DNA of 64,000 nucleotides from Prauserella cavernicola (GCF_016595675.1 NZ_JAENJH010000003.1:186001-250000); one strand, 5' to 3'. Positions 52,432 to 61,741 are shown, numbered from the stretch's first letter. Notes: generated by a model not told the origin, from the letters alone. Numbers and translations: made by a program.

Positions 52432-54309
52432 CTACTCCGGACGCAGGATCGTGCGCAGGGCGGTGAGCACCGTCGGGTCCTCGATCGTCGAGGGCACCGG
52501 TTCGTCACGGCCGTCGGCGATGCCGCGCATGGTCTTGCGCAGGATCTTGCCCGAGCGCGTCTTCGGCAGCGCCTCAACGACCGAGACGTCGCGGAACGCC
52601 GCGACCGGGCCGATGTCGGCTCGCACCGCCGCCACCAGTTCCTGCCGCAGCTGGTCCTCCGGGATGTCCGCACCCGCCTTGAGCACCACGAAACCGCGCG
52701 GCAGCTGGCCCTTGAGCTCGTCGTGCACACCGATCACCGCGCATTCGGCCACCGCCGGGTGTGCCGCGAGCACCGCCTCCATCGAGCCCGTCGACAGCCG
52801 GTGTCCCGCCACGTTGATCACGTCGTCGGTGCGGCCCATCACGAACAGATAGCCGTCCTCGTCGCGGTAGCCGGAGTCGCCGGTGAGGTAGTGGCCCTCG
52901 TAGCGCGAGAGGTAGGCCTCGACGTAGCGCGCGTCGTCGCCCCACAGCGTCGGCAGCGCGCCGGGGGGAAGGGGCAGCCTGATCGCGATTGCACCCTCCT
53001 TGCCCGCGGGCAGGTCCTCGCCGTCCTGGCCGAGGATCCGCACGTCCCAGCCCGGTACGGGCAAGGTCGCCGAGCCCGGCTTCACCGGCATCGGCTCCAG
53101 GCCGCGCGGGTTCGCCGCGATCGGCCAGCCGGTCTCGGTCTGCCACCAGTGGTCGATCACCGGCACGTCAAGGCTGTCGTGCGCCCAGTGGTAGGTCTCC
53201 GGGTCCAACCGTTCGCCCGCCATGAACAGCGTGCCGAACTCGCTCAGGTCGTAGTGGGCGATCTCCTTGGCCTCCGGGTCGACGCGCTTGACCGCGCGCA
53301 ATGCCGTCGGCGCCGTGAACAGGGCCTTGACGCGGTGCTCGGCGATGACCCGCCAGAACGCGCCCGCGTCGGGTGTGCCGACGGGTTTGCCCTCGTAGAG
53401 CACGGTCGTGGCGCCGATCAGCAGCGGCGCGTAGACGATGTAGGAGTGCCCGACGACCCAGCCGACGTCGGAGGCCGTCCACCACACGTCTCCCGGCGCG
53501 ATGTCGTAGACCGCGCCCATCGACCAGGCGAGCGCCACCGCGTGCCCGCCGGTGTCGCGCACGACGCCCTTCGGCTTACCCGTGGTGCCGGAGGTGTAGA
53601 GGATGTAGAGCGGGTCGGTCGCCGCGACCGGAACGGGGTCGACGGGGGAGGCCGCGGCCATGAGCTCCGCCCAGTCGGCGTCGCGTTCGCGCAGCTCGGC
53701 ACGCGCGGCGTCGCGCTGGAGCACCACGACCCGGTCCGGCTGGTGCTCCGTCGCGGCCAGCGCCTCGTCGATGATCGGCTTGTACTCGACGACGCGGGTC
53801 GGTTCGATGCCGCACGAGGCCGCCACGATCACCTTCGGCTTGGCGTCCTCGACCCGCGCGGCCAGTTCCTTCGGGGCGAAGCCGCCGAAGACCACCGAGT
53901 GCACGGCGCCGATCCGCGCGCAGCCGAGCATGGCGATCGCCGCTTCGGGCACCATCGGCAGGTAGATGATCACCCGGTCGCCTCTGGTCACTCCCAGTGA
54001 CGTCAGCACGCCCGCGAACCGCGCCACCTCGTCGCGCAGCTCGGCGTAGGTGTAGGTGCGCTGGGAGCCGGTGACCGGCGAGTCCCAGATCAGCGCGGGC
54101 TGGTCGGCCCTGCCTCGCTCGACATGCCGGTCGAGGGCGTTGTAGGCGGTGTTGAGCTCGCCGTCGGGAAACCAGCGGTACAGCGGGGCGTCGCTGGCGT
54201 CCAGCGCGCGGGCCGGCTCGCGGACCCAGTCGATGGCCTGGGCAGCCTCCAGCCAGAAACCCTCCGGATCGTCGAGACTGCGCCGGTACGTGTCGGCATA
54301 CGCGCCCAT
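52432..54309 (-). CDS. prpE: propionyl-CoA (acyl-CoA) synthetase
   Basis: The 625-residue ANL-family ligase activates a short acid as acyl-AMP and then as CoA ester. Motifs are LYILYTSGTTGKPKGVV (A3), WWQTETGW (A5), YLTGDSGYRDEDGYLFVMGRTDDVINVAGHR (A7-A8) and the catalytic Lys in TRSGKILRKTM (A10), a usual acetylation site. ATG at 54309 (MGAYADTYRRSLDDPEGFW) matches PrpE-type N-termini better than the longer frame. Acetate or propionate are both possible; PrpE features prevail. It is a single minus-strand gene divergent from a kinase gene. Confidence 0.9.
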   Translation of the reverse strand: MGAYADTYRRSLDDPEGFWLEAAQAIDWVREPARALDASDAPLYRWFPDGELNTAYNALDRHVERGRADQPALIWDSPVTGSQRTYTYAELRDEVARFAGVLTSLGVTRGDRVIIYLPMVPEAAIAMLGCARIGAVHSVVFGGFAPKELAARVEDAKPKVIVAASCGIEPTRVVEYKPIIDEALAATEHQPDRVVVLQRDAARAELRERDADWAELMAAASPVDPVPVAATDPLYILYTSGTTGKPKGVVRDTGGHAVALAWSMGAVYDIAPGDVWWTASDVGWVVGHSYIVYAPLLIGATTVLYEGKPVGTPDAGAFWRVIAEHRVKALFTAPTALRAVKRVDPEAKEIAHYDLSEFGTLFMAGERLDPETYHWAHDSLDVPVIDHWWQTETGWPIAANPRGLEPMPVKPGSATLPVPGWDVRILGQDGEDLPAGKEGAIAIRLPLPPGALPTLWGDDARYVEAYLSRYEGHYLTGDSGYRDEDGYLFVMGRTDDVINVAGHRLSTGSMEAVLAAHPAVAECAVIGVHDELKGQLPRGFVVLKAGADIPEDQLRQELVAAVRADIGPVAAFRDVSVVEALPKTRSGKILRKTMRGIADGRDEPVPSTIEDPTVLTALRTILRPE

Positions 54310-54464
54310 AATGGCTGCCTCCTCGTCGTCGAGTCCGTGCCAGTGACCGTAGAACGTCGACGCGATGTGTGCACCCAGTGAACCCGGCACACACCACCTG
54401 CGTCCTTCGGTGGAGGACTCGACATACTCTGGGGCGGACAGAGCCGAACGGGCGAGGAGCGAGG

Positions 54465-56174
54465 GTGGATTCGATCGCTAGCTGGTTGCTTTCGCTAGCG
54501 CACAATTTGTTCCAACCGGGTTTTTGCCCGGGGGACTGGGTGTGGGCGACGAGCATGGCCGGCGCGTTGATCGCGTTGGCCCCGGTCGCGGGCGCCATGC
54601 TCGTCGCGATCGTCCGCAAGTTCACCGGCAACCGCTACAGCGGACCTGCGCTGTTCGCCATCGCCGGCATCGGCGTGATCTTCATGCTGTTCCTGCCGTG
54701 GCTGCTGTCCACCGGCATCTCGTCGATCTACCGCGACGTCTTCGCGGGCGGCAGCGGCGGGCTCTCCGCGTCCGAGCTGGACACGATGGGCCGCGAGTAC
54801 TGCTTCGTGGGCGTGCAGAGCGAGTACCTCGGCGGCGGCCAGAACGTCTACGAGACGCTCTTCTACCCGTCCGACTCGGTCCTGGCCTACGGCTACTACC
54901 TGGGCGGACTCGTCGGCCTGCCGATCCTGGCCCTGTTCGCCGTGATGCTGCTGGGCCGGGTCGCGCTGCGCAGGGGCCCGAAGTGGCCGGGCAGGCTGCT
55001 GTGGGTCTCGTTCGTCGCGTTCGTCCTGTTCAGTGTCGGTGTCGAGGCCAACACGGCGGTGCACCTGTGGCTGGGGTTCCTGCCGGTCACGGTGCTCGGC
55101 GTGATCCCGGTGGCGCTCGTCGGGCCACCGAGCTGGTCGGTGATCCAGAACTCCGACCGTCCGCCGGAGCCGAAGCGGCCGCCGGAGCCCCCGGCCCGGC
55201 AGCAGCCGCCGCCGTACGTGCCGCCGGCCGAGGAGCCGAAGCCGCCGCCGAAGCAGTACCCGCCGACCTCGGTGGCGCCGTCGCCGGAGGCGGCGGGCGC
55301 GCTCGCGGCGGTGCCGGGCCCGATGCCGGGCACCGGCGAGGGCAACGGCCGGTTCAAGCGCATCCGCAGGCTCGGCCACGGCGGGTTCGGCACGGTGTGG
55401 CAGGCCCAGGACACACAGCTCGGCCGCACCGTCGCGCTCAAGATCGCGCACGCGCCGGACCGCGACACCGAGGAGCGCATGCAGCGGGAGGCGCGGGCGC
55501 TCGCGCTGGTCAACCACCCGAACTGCGTCCGCGTGTACGACCTTGTCGAGGAACACGACGGCCTCGCGCTGGTGATGGAGTACCTCGAGGGCCAGTCGCT
55601 GGCCGACGCCGTGGACGGGTCGGGGCCGCTCGACGACGTCTCCGCGGGCAAGCTCTGGGCGACGCTGGCGAGCGCGCTGTCGGCCGCCCACGACAAGGGC
55701 GTGCTGCACCGCGACATGAAGCCGTCCAACGTGATCGTCGACCCTGGCGGCATCCCGCACCTCATCGACTTCGGCATCGCCCGCAGCAAGGGCGACGCCA
55801 AGCTCACGGCCACCGGGATGATGATCGGCACGCCCGACTACACGTCCCCGGACACGGCCGCGGGCGCGCAGGCCAGCCCGGCCTCGGACGCGTGGCAGCT
55901 CGCCGCGACGGTCAGCTTCGCCCTGTCCGGCTACCCGCCCCGCGGTACGCGTGAGACGCCGATGGCGGCGCTCATGGCCGCGGCGCGGGCGGAGCCGCCG
56001 AGCCAGCTGCCGAGGCAGAGCGTGCACGCCAGGCTGCTCATGGCCTCGCTCGACCCGCAGCCGCGCAACCGGCCGACGCTCAACGCCGTGCGCCGTGAGG
56101 TGGAGGGCTGGCTCGCGCGTTCGGGCACCTCGCCGGAGGGCCCGGTGACCCGCGTGGTCCCCCGAGTGCAGTGA
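54465..56174 (+). CDS. Ser/Thr protein kinase with N-terminal membrane domain
   Basis: The 569-residue protein starts with GTG at 54465 (GAGGAG five bases upstream). Four to five TM helices lie at about 25-50, 58-80, 145-168, 178-198 and 205-222, with one external loop having a Cys (REYCFVGVQSEYLGGGQN). A Pro-rich linker (about 230-290) follows, then a C-terminal kinase domain (LGHGGFGTVW, VALKIA, HRDMKPSN, DFGIARS, TPDYTSPDTAAG). The order is the reverse of the usual PknB type, where the kinase is N-terminal. The extracellular loop between TM2 and TM3 could be the sensor. Confidence 0.88.
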   Translation: MDSIASWLLSLAHNLFQPGFCPGDWVWATSMAGALIALAPVAGAMLVAIVRKFTGNRYSGPALFAIAGIGVIFMLFLPWLLSTGISSIYRDVFAGGSGGLSASELDTMGREYCFVGVQSEYLGGGQNVYETLFYPSDSVLAYGYYLGGLVGLPILALFAVMLLGRVALRRGPKWPGRLLWVSFVAFVLFSVGVEANTAVHLWLGFLPVTVLGVIPVALVGPPSWSVIQNSDRPPEPKRPPEPPARQQPPPYVPPAEEPKPPPKQYPPTSVAPSPEAAGALAAVPGPMPGTGEGNGRFKRIRRLGHGGFGTVWQAQDTQLGRTVALKIAHAPDRDTEERMQREARALALVNHPNCVRVYDLVEEHDGLALVMEYLEGQSLADAVDGSGPLDDVSAGKLWATLASALSAAHDKGVLHRDMKPSNVIVDPGGIPHLIDFGIARSKGDAKLTATGMMIGTPDYTSPDTAAGAQASPASDAWQLAATVSFALSGYPPRGTRETPMAALMAAARAEPPSQLPRQSVHARLLMASLDPQPRNRPTLNAVRREVEGWLARSGTSPEGPVTRVVPRVQ

Positions 56175-56197
56175 CCGCACAGGACCCGGCCACCGTG

Positions 56198-56248
56198 CGG
56201 TGAAGGGCACCTTTACTGCGTTCAATGCAGTAAAGGTGCCCTTCACCG
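56198..56248. terminator. 22-bp perfect inverted repeat between convergent genes
   Basis: Arms 56198-56219 and 56227-56248 are exactly complementary (CGGTGAAGGGCACCTTTACTGC type) with a 7-base loop. It lies between a plus-strand kinase and minus-strand pmt and probably terminates both. A related hairpin occurs at 61659-61705, so it may be a dispersed repeat family. Confidence 0.8.
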
Positions 56249-56267
56249 CGGTCGGGTCACATCAGGG

Positions 56268-57845
56268 TCAGCGCCAGGAGGGGAGCCAGAGTTCGGCTTG
56301 CCAGCGTTCGGTGGTGATCGAGTCGCCGTTGAGGATCGGCCACAGCCACACGAAGTTCGCCACCACGAGGCCGGTGTAGAGCGCCACCACGAGCAGCCCC
56401 GTGCCGCGTCGCTCGAATCCGGATCTGGCTCTGCCGAGAACCTGGCCCAGCACGAGCGTCAGCCCCAGCACCAGGAACGGGGCCATCGGCGTGGCGTAGA
56501 AGTAGTACATCTGCCGGTCGAGGTTCACGAACCACGGCAGCAGGCCCGCGAAGTAGCCCACCAGCACGGCGGCGTAGCGCCAGTCCGAACGGAAGATCGA
56601 GCGCCACAGACCCCAGCCCAGCACGGGCAGCGACAGCCACCACAGCGCGGGCGTGCCCACGAGCATCGTGGCGCGCACGCACTCGGACTCGCCGCAGCCG
56701 CCGGCAGCGCCACCGCCGCCCGAGTTGTAGTAGTAGAGCATCGGACGCAGCCCCATCGGCCACGTCCAGGGCTTCGACTCCCACGGGTGCGGATCGCCGT
56801 CGGGCGTCGCGAGGCTCTCGTGGAAGTCGAGGACGTTGAAGGTGTAGGACACCAGCGACCGCAGTGCCCCAGGGATGAACCCGAAGGGTCCGCCCGCCTC
56901 GTTCTGGATCTCGACGTAGTTGCGGTCGGTCGCCGTCTCGCTCGCGAACCACGCCCACCAGCTGCTGAGGTACACGAGCACCGCGATCACGCCGATGCCC
57001 CACAGCGCGGGAGCGAGGTCGCGCCGGACCATGCCCATCCACGGCCGCCGCACTCCCGCGGCCTTGCGGGCCGCGACGTCGAAGGCGATGCAGAGCAGGC
57101 CGAACGCGAGCACCCAGTACATGCCCGACCACTTCACGGCCGTGGCCAGGCCCAGCATCACGCCGGTCGCGAAGCGCCACCAGCGAAACCCCAGTCTCGG
57201 GCCGAACGGTGACTCGTCGGCCCAGCCCTCGCGCACGGCCTGGGCGAGCCGCTCGCGCACCTGGTCGCGGTCGCGCAGCAGGCACGCGAACGCAGCCAGC
57301 ACGAACACCGCGATGAAGATGTCGAGCATCCCCATCCGCGACTGCAGGTGCAGCATGCCGTCACAGATCACGAGGATGCCCGCGATCGCGCCGAGCAGCG
57401 TCGAACGGGTCAGCCGCCGTGCGACGCGGATGGTGAGCAGGATGACGACCGTGCCAGCGATGGCGGCGCTGAACCGCCAGCCCCAGCCGTTGTAGCCGAA
57501 CAGCCACTCACCGACGGCGATCAGCTGCTTGGCCAGCGGCGGGTGCACCACCAGCTCGTAGCCGTAGTTGTCCTCGTAGCCGCCGTTGCGCAGCATCTGC
57601 CACGCCTGAGGCACGTAGTGCTTCTCGTCGAAGACCGGGGTGCCCTTGTCAGTGGGGAAGCCCAGGTTCTGCAGCCGCACGATGCCGCCGATGACGGTGA
57701 GCACCACGGTGATGACGAGCGCGCGCATCCGGTCGGTCGGCATCGGCCTGCCCAGCAGGGTGGCCTCGCGGTCGCTCGGTGGCCGCCGCGTCCGCCCCTG
57801 TTCGGGGCCCGCGCCGCCCGGGGTGCGCGTGAGGAGTGCGGTCAC
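56268..57845 (-). CDS. pmt: dolichyl-phosphate-mannose-type protein mannosyltransferase
   Basis: The 525-residue GT39-family membrane enzyme O-mannosylates secreted proteins using polyprenyl-phosphate mannose. About 11 TM helices are visible, and the catalytic acidic motif lies in the first outer loop (PVFDEKHYVPQAWQML). The C-terminal half holds the PMT_4TMC-like part (SFTFNVLDFHESLATPDGDPHPWESKPWTWPMGLRPM). It begins with GTG at 57845 and is divergent from rsmI by 51 bases, exactly the order of Rv1002c-Rv1003. Confidence 0.93.
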   Translation of the reverse strand: MTALLTRTPGGAGPEQGRTRRPPSDREATLLGRPMPTDRMRALVITVVLTVIGGIVRLQNLGFPTDKGTPVFDEKHYVPQAWQMLRNGGYEDNYGYELVVHPPLAKQLIAVGEWLFGYNGWGWRFSAAIAGTVVILLTIRVARRLTRSTLLGAIAGILVICDGMLHLQSRMGMLDIFIAVFVLAAFACLLRDRDQVRERLAQAVREGWADESPFGPRLGFRWWRFATGVMLGLATAVKWSGMYWVLAFGLLCIAFDVAARKAAGVRRPWMGMVRRDLAPALWGIGVIAVLVYLSSWWAWFASETATDRNYVEIQNEAGGPFGFIPGALRSLVSYTFNVLDFHESLATPDGDPHPWESKPWTWPMGLRPMLYYYNSGGGGAAGGCGESECVRATMLVGTPALWWLSLPVLGWGLWRSIFRSDWRYAAVLVGYFAGLLPWFVNLDRQMYYFYATPMAPFLVLGLTLVLGQVLGRARSGFERRGTGLLVVALYTGLVVANFVWLWPILNGDSITTERWQAELWLPSWR

Positions 57846-57896
57846 GAGCCACGATCCTACGGGCGGCGGCGTGAAGCCGGAGATTAGCCTCGGGGC

Positions 57897-58727
57897 GTGC
57901 CTCTCGTACTGGCAGGGACGCCGCTGGGCGACTCCCGCGACGCCTCACCCCGCCTGACCACGGCTCTCGCCGAGGCCGACGTCATCGCAGCCGAAGACAC
58001 CCGGCGGCTGCGCTCTCTGGCCACCGCGCTCGGGGTCGAGACCCCGGGGCGGGTGGTGAGCTTCTACGAGGACGTCGAGACCGCCCGCCTGCCCCGGCTG
58101 CTCGACGCCGTGCGCGAGGGCGAGACCGTGCTGCTGGTCACCGACGCCGGAATGCCGAGCGTGTCGGACCCCGGCTACCGGCTCGTCGCCGCGTGCGCGG
58201 CCGAGGACCTGCCGGTGACGTGCCTGCCAGGTCCCTCGGCGGTCACGACCGCGCTGGCGCTGTCCGGCATCGCTCCCGACCGGTTCTGCTTCGAGGGCTT
58301 CGCGCCCCGCAAGCCGGGTGAGCGGGCCAAGTGGCTGGCCACGCTGGCCAGGGAGCCGCGCACCACCGTGTTCTTCGAGTCACCGCGCCGACTGGCCACG
58401 ACGCTCGAGGACGCCGTCGAGGCGCTGGGCGGGAGCAGGCGAGCCGCCGTGTGCCGCGAGCTGACCAAGACCTACGAGGAGGTCCGCAGGGGCACCCTCG
58501 CCGAGCTGGCCGAGTGGGCCGTCGACGTGAGGGGCGAGATCACCGTCGTGCTCGCGGGGGCGGAGCCTGCCGAGGTCAGCGTGCACGACCTGGTCGGCGA
58601 GGTCGCCGAGCGTGCCGAGGCGGGTGAGCGGCTCAAGGCGGTGGCCGCCGAGGTCGCCGCGGCAACCGGGGTGTCGAAGAAGGAGCTCTACGACGCCGTG
58701 CTCGCGGCGCGCCGCGACACGACCTGA
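57897..58727 (+). CDS. rsmI: 16S rRNA (cytidine(1402)-2'-O)-methyltransferase
   Basis: The 276-residue enzyme of the tetrapyrrole methylase fold 2'-O-methylates C1402 of 16S rRNA. Diagnostic parts are LVLAGTPLGDSRDASPRLTTALAEADVIAAEDTRR, LLVTDAGMPSVSDPGYRLVAA, CLPGPSAVTTALALSG, FCFEGFAPRKPGER and VFFESPRRLATTL. It starts with GTG at 57897. Its end overlaps the convergent pabB by 40 bases. It is a conserved core gene. Confidence 0.95.
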   Translation: MPLVLAGTPLGDSRDASPRLTTALAEADVIAAEDTRRLRSLATALGVETPGRVVSFYEDVETARLPRLLDAVREGETVLLVTDAGMPSVSDPGYRLVAACAAEDLPVTCLPGPSAVTTALALSGIAPDRFCFEGFAPRKPGERAKWLATLAREPRTTVFFESPRRLATTLEDAVEALGGSRRAAVCRELTKTYEEVRRGTLAELAEWAVDVRGEITVVLAGAEPAEVSVHDLVGEVAERAEAGERLKAVAAEVAAATGVSKKELYDAVLAARRDTT

Positions 58728-60022
58728 GCGGGTGGCGTGCCGAGCAGCTGCTCGAGCGGGGCGGCCTTGTGCAGACACTCCTCCCATTCGGCCTGGGGGT
58801 CGGAGTCGGCCGTGATGCCGCCGCCGACGCCCAGCTCCACGATGCCGTCGTGGATCTCGAAGGTGCGGATGGCGACGCTGAGCTCCAGCCCCGCGACGGG
58901 GGAGGCCAGCCCGATCGCGCCGGTGTAGACGCCGCGGGGCGCCTGCTCCAGCAGGGCGATCTCGTCGAGCGCGCGGATCTTCGGCGCACCGGTGACCGAC
59001 CCCGGCGGGAAGGTCGCGTGCAGGAGGTCGGCGTCGTCGCGCCCCGTGGCGAGCACGCCCTCGACGGTCGAGTCCAGGTGCCACACCCCGGGCGCCGCGC
59101 GTACGGCGAGCAGCTCGGGCACGCGCACGCTGCCCACCTCGCACACTCGGCCGAGGTCGTTGCGCACGAGATCGGTGATCATCACGTTCTCGGCGACGTC
59201 CTTGACCGACTCCCTGAGCAGCCGGGCCAGCCGGTCGTCCTCGGGTCCCCTGCGGGGGCGGGTGCCCTTGATGGGCGTCGAGCGCACGCGGCCGTTCGAC
59301 CTGGCGAGGAAGAGTTCGGGCGACATCGAGACGAGCGAGCCCCACGGCCCGCCCAGGTACGCGCCGCGGGTGGGCCGCAGCATGCGCACGCCCTCGGCGA
59401 ACAGGGCCGCGGGAGCGCCGTCGAACGTCCCGGTGAAGCGGCTGCAGATGTTGGCCTGGAAGAGCTCGCCCCGCGCGATCGACTCGATGCACGCCCGCAC
59501 GGCTGCGGCGTGCTCGGCGGCGGGCGGGTGGACGAGCTCCGTCGGGGTCCACGCGGGCGTGGGCGGTGTCCGGCCGAGCAGGTCGGCGAGCTCGGCCGCC
59601 AGCGCGACGGGGCCCTGCTCGCCCTCGGGCACGAGCGCCTCGAACCACCAGCGTCCACCGGCGTCGAGTCGCAGCACGTGGTCGGCCCAGCCCCACGCGG
59701 CGGCGGGCAGCGCCCCGCGCCGCTGCGAGGGATCGGCCAGGTCGTAGGACAGATAGCCGAACCAGCCACCACCCACGGCGTCGGCGGGCGCGTCGTGCAC
59801 GACCGGCTGCCGCGCGGGCACGGCCAGCGCCTCGCCCAGGCCGGTGAAGGTCTGGGTGCGCAGGCTCGGCACCAGCACCGCGCACGAACCGAACCAGTCA
59901 CCGGCCAACGCGGCGGGTCCCGGCAGGTCCAGCCGGACCGCCCGCTGTTCGAGGAGCAACAGTGCGTCCTCTGGGGTGGTGTTCGAGCGAACCACCGACC
60001 GCATCAACCGCATGCCGGACAT
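58688..60022 (-). CDS. pabB: aminodeoxychorismate synthase component I
   Basis: About 444 residues of the chorismate-binding family. The C-terminal domain has GELFQANICSRFTGTF, RVRSTPIKGTRPRRGPEDDRLA, ENVMITDLVRNDLGRVCEVGSV, ATFPPGSVTGAPKIRALD, PRGVYTGAIGLASP and the end ADSDPQAEWEECLHKA. PIKGTRPR has the Lys seen in PabB rather than the Ala of anthranilate synthase, supporting 4-amino-4-deoxychorismate formation for folate. The start is uncertain: ATG at 60022, 60013 or further in. It overlaps rsmI at its end. Confidence 0.92.
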   Translation of the reverse strand: MSGMRLMRSVVRSNTTPEDALLLLEQRAVRLDLPGPAALAGDWFGSCAVLVPSLRTQTFTGLGEALAVPARQPVVHDAPADAVGGGWFGYLSYDLADPSQRRGALPAAAWGWADHVLRLDAGGRWWFEALVPEGEQGPVALAAELADLLGRTPPTPAWTPTELVHPPAAEHAAAVRACIESIARGELFQANICSRFTGTFDGAPAALFAEGVRMLRPTRGAYLGGPWGSLVSMSPELFLARSNGRVRSTPIKGTRPRRGPEDDRLARLLRESVKDVAENVMITDLVRNDLGRVCEVGSVRVPELLAVRAAPGVWHLDSTVEGVLATGRDDADLLHATFPPGSVTGAPKIRALDEIALLEQAPRGVYTGAIGLASPVAGLELSVAIRTFEIHDGIVELGVGGGITADSDPQAEWEECLHKAAPLEQLLGTPPAQVVSRRAASTAS

Positions 60023-60048
60023 TGTCGTCGCCAGTACCGTCGGAACCG

Positions 60049-61056
60049 ATGTTCCGGGTGACTGAAACGACACGAGTTGCCAAGGTGACCGGCGCCGATT
60101 CGGACAACCGGACCGCCGAGCGGTTCGGAATCGTCGCCACCGACCTCGGCATCATGTGGGACGGCGGCGACGGCAGGGTGTTCGTGCTCTTCGGCGACAC
60201 CTACGGCGAGGGCTGGTGCGGCAACGGCGCCGGCCCCGGCTCCGCGGACTGGCGGCGCAACGTGCTCGCCTTCTCGACCACGTCCGAGCTGACCTCCGGC
60301 CTGCCGCTGGACGGCGTGGTGGAGCGCGACGGCGGCGGTGCCTGCCAGGTGATCGCCTCCGGCAGGGGCAAGGAGGTGACCGTGATCCCCAACGGGGGCA
60401 TCTCGGTCGAGGGCACGCACTACGTCCACTACATGTCCGTGCGGAAGTGGGGGCCGCCAGGGCTGTGGCGCACCAACCACGCGGGCGTCGCCGTCTCCGC
60501 CGACGGCGGGCGGACGTGGGAGAAGCCGCGCACGGCCCGCTGGGGCAACCTGCGCGGCGGCAGCCGGTTCCAGCTCGGCGCCTTCGCCAGGGCGGGCAGG
60601 CACGTCTATCTCTTCGGCACCACCAACGGCAGGCGCGGTGACGCCTACCTCGCGCGGGCCCAGCCGCGCGACCTGCTCCACACCCGCGCCTACGAGTATT
60701 GGGACGGCACGGGCTGGGCGCGTCACGAACGCGCGGCGGCACCCGTGTTCCCCGGGCCGGTCGGGGAGATGTCGGTCGGCTACCACCGAGGGCTCGACTG
60801 CTGGCTGATGATGCACCTCGACGTGGAGCGCAAGGGCATCGTGCTGCGGGCGGCCGAGCGGCTCACGGGCCCGTGGACACACGGCGAGGTCCTGGTGTCG
60901 AGCCACGAGTTCCCCGCGGTGTACGGCGGGTACCTGCACCCGTGGTCACTGGAGGGCGCCGACCTCTACTACCTCGTCTCGCAGTGGGGGCCCTACAACG
61001 TCTTCCTCATGAGCAGCAGGCTCGAACCCGCTACAGCAGAACGTCGGCCAGCGTGA
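60049..61056 (+). CDS. DUF4185 protein, GH183-like beta-propeller
   Basis: The 335-residue DUF4185 protein has a five-bladed-propeller-like repeat pattern: FGIVATDLGIMWDGGDGRVFVLFGDTYGE, VSADGGRTWEKPRTARWG, FQLGAFARAGRHVYLFGTTNGR, MSVGYHRGLDCWLMM and the end YLVSQWGPYNVFLM. DUF4185 proteins include the D-arabinan-cleaving GH183 enzymes that attack mycobacterial arabinogalactan. Acidic residues in the blades are compatible with catalysis, but I cannot name the catalytic pair. It has no signal peptide, which is odd for a wall enzyme. It overlaps the end of the convergent GH25-like gene by 26 bases. Confidence 0.82.
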   Translation: MFRVTETTRVAKVTGADSDNRTAERFGIVATDLGIMWDGGDGRVFVLFGDTYGEGWCGNGAGPGSADWRRNVLAFSTTSELTSGLPLDGVVERDGGGACQVIASGRGKEVTVIPNGGISVEGTHYVHYMSVRKWGPPGLWRTNHAGVAVSADGGRTWEKPRTARWGNLRGGSRFQLGAFARAGRHVYLFGTTNGRRGDAYLARAQPRDLLHTRAYEYWDGTGWARHERAAAPVFPGPVGEMSVGYHRGLDCWLMMHLDVERKGIVLRAAERLTGPWTHGEVLVSSHEFPAVYGGYLHPWSLEGADLYYLVSQWGPYNVFLMSSRLEPATAERRPA

Positions 61057-61597
61057 ACGGGTAGACGAGCGCGTCGGCCCCGTGCGGTCGTCCCGCGCTG
61101 TGCTGGTGCAGGCCGAGGCGCGAGTGGAACCAGCCGGGCCTGCCCGGGATGCCGTTGTGCCGCACGAGCCACAGCACCACCTCGCTGTCGGCCCACTTGT
61201 CGGGCCGGAAGCGGTGCAGCCAGTCCTCGTAGGTGGCGTAGACCAGAACCCGCCGGACGCCGGACGCGCTGCGCACGGCCTTGATCCACGCCTTGATGAA
61301 GCGGTCGTCGATGCCGTCGGCTCCGACGTCCAGGGTGGGTGCGAGTGCGCCGGGGGCGAACGCCCCGAGCGGCATGCCCGTGCGCACGAAGTGCCTGGCC
61401 TGGTCCTGCACGGCACCGGCCCTGGCGTAGTGGCGGATCCCCGCGTGCACACCTGCGCGCAGCGCGTCGCCGAGCTGGCGGACAGCGGTGTCGTCGGTCC
61501 AGTTCAAGCTCTCGGTCACCGTGATCGACGCGAATCGCACCGACCTGGCTCTCATCGCGGCCCAGTCGTCGACCGTCTCGTGCAGCGAGAGGTCCAT
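61031..61597 (-). CDS. GH25-like protein, probably catalytically degenerate
   Basis: About 188 residues with the GH25 muramidase plan: MDLSLHETVDDWAAMRARSVRFASITVTESLNW (first beta strands), AGVHAGIRHYARAGAVQDQARHF and VRRVLVYATYEDWLHRF. The usual LDVE active-site motif reads TLDVGADGI, so the catalytic Glu position is Gly. ATG at 61597 is chosen, with AGAGGG just upstream, since the 36 codons before it cross a hairpin repeat. It has no signal peptide. Its role may be binding rather than cleavage. It faces the DUF4185 gene and the ends overlap. Confidence 0.65.
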   Translation of the reverse strand: MDLSLHETVDDWAAMRARSVRFASITVTESLNWTDDTAVRQLGDALRAGVHAGIRHYARAGAVQDQARHFVRTGMPLGAFAPGALAPTLDVGADGIDDRFIKAWIKAVRSASGVRRVLVYATYEDWLHRFRPDKWADSEVVLWLVRHNGIPGRPGWFHSRLGLHQHSAGRPHGADALVYPFTLADVLL

Positions 61598-61658
61598 GCC
61601 CTCTGCTTCGCTCTGCTCCAAACCCCTGCCCTCCCCCCTGTTGACCTCGACGTATGCG

Positions 61659-61705
61659 GTGAAGGCCACCTTAACCGCGGGTACCGCGGCCAGGGTGGCC
61701 TTCAC
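61659..61705. repeat. GTGAAGG...CCTTCAC hairpin, relative of the one at 56.2 kb
   Basis: Arms GTGAAGGCCACC (61659-61670) and complement (61694-61705) enclose a second palindrome CCGCGG-GTA-CCGCGG. It shares the GTGAAGG-CACC arm start with the 56198-56248 hairpin. It lies between the ABC permease and GH25-like genes, downstream of the former. Confidence 0.6.
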
Positions 61706-61741
61706 GTCAGGCGTGTCTTGCGGGCGGGGACTCCGGTGAAC

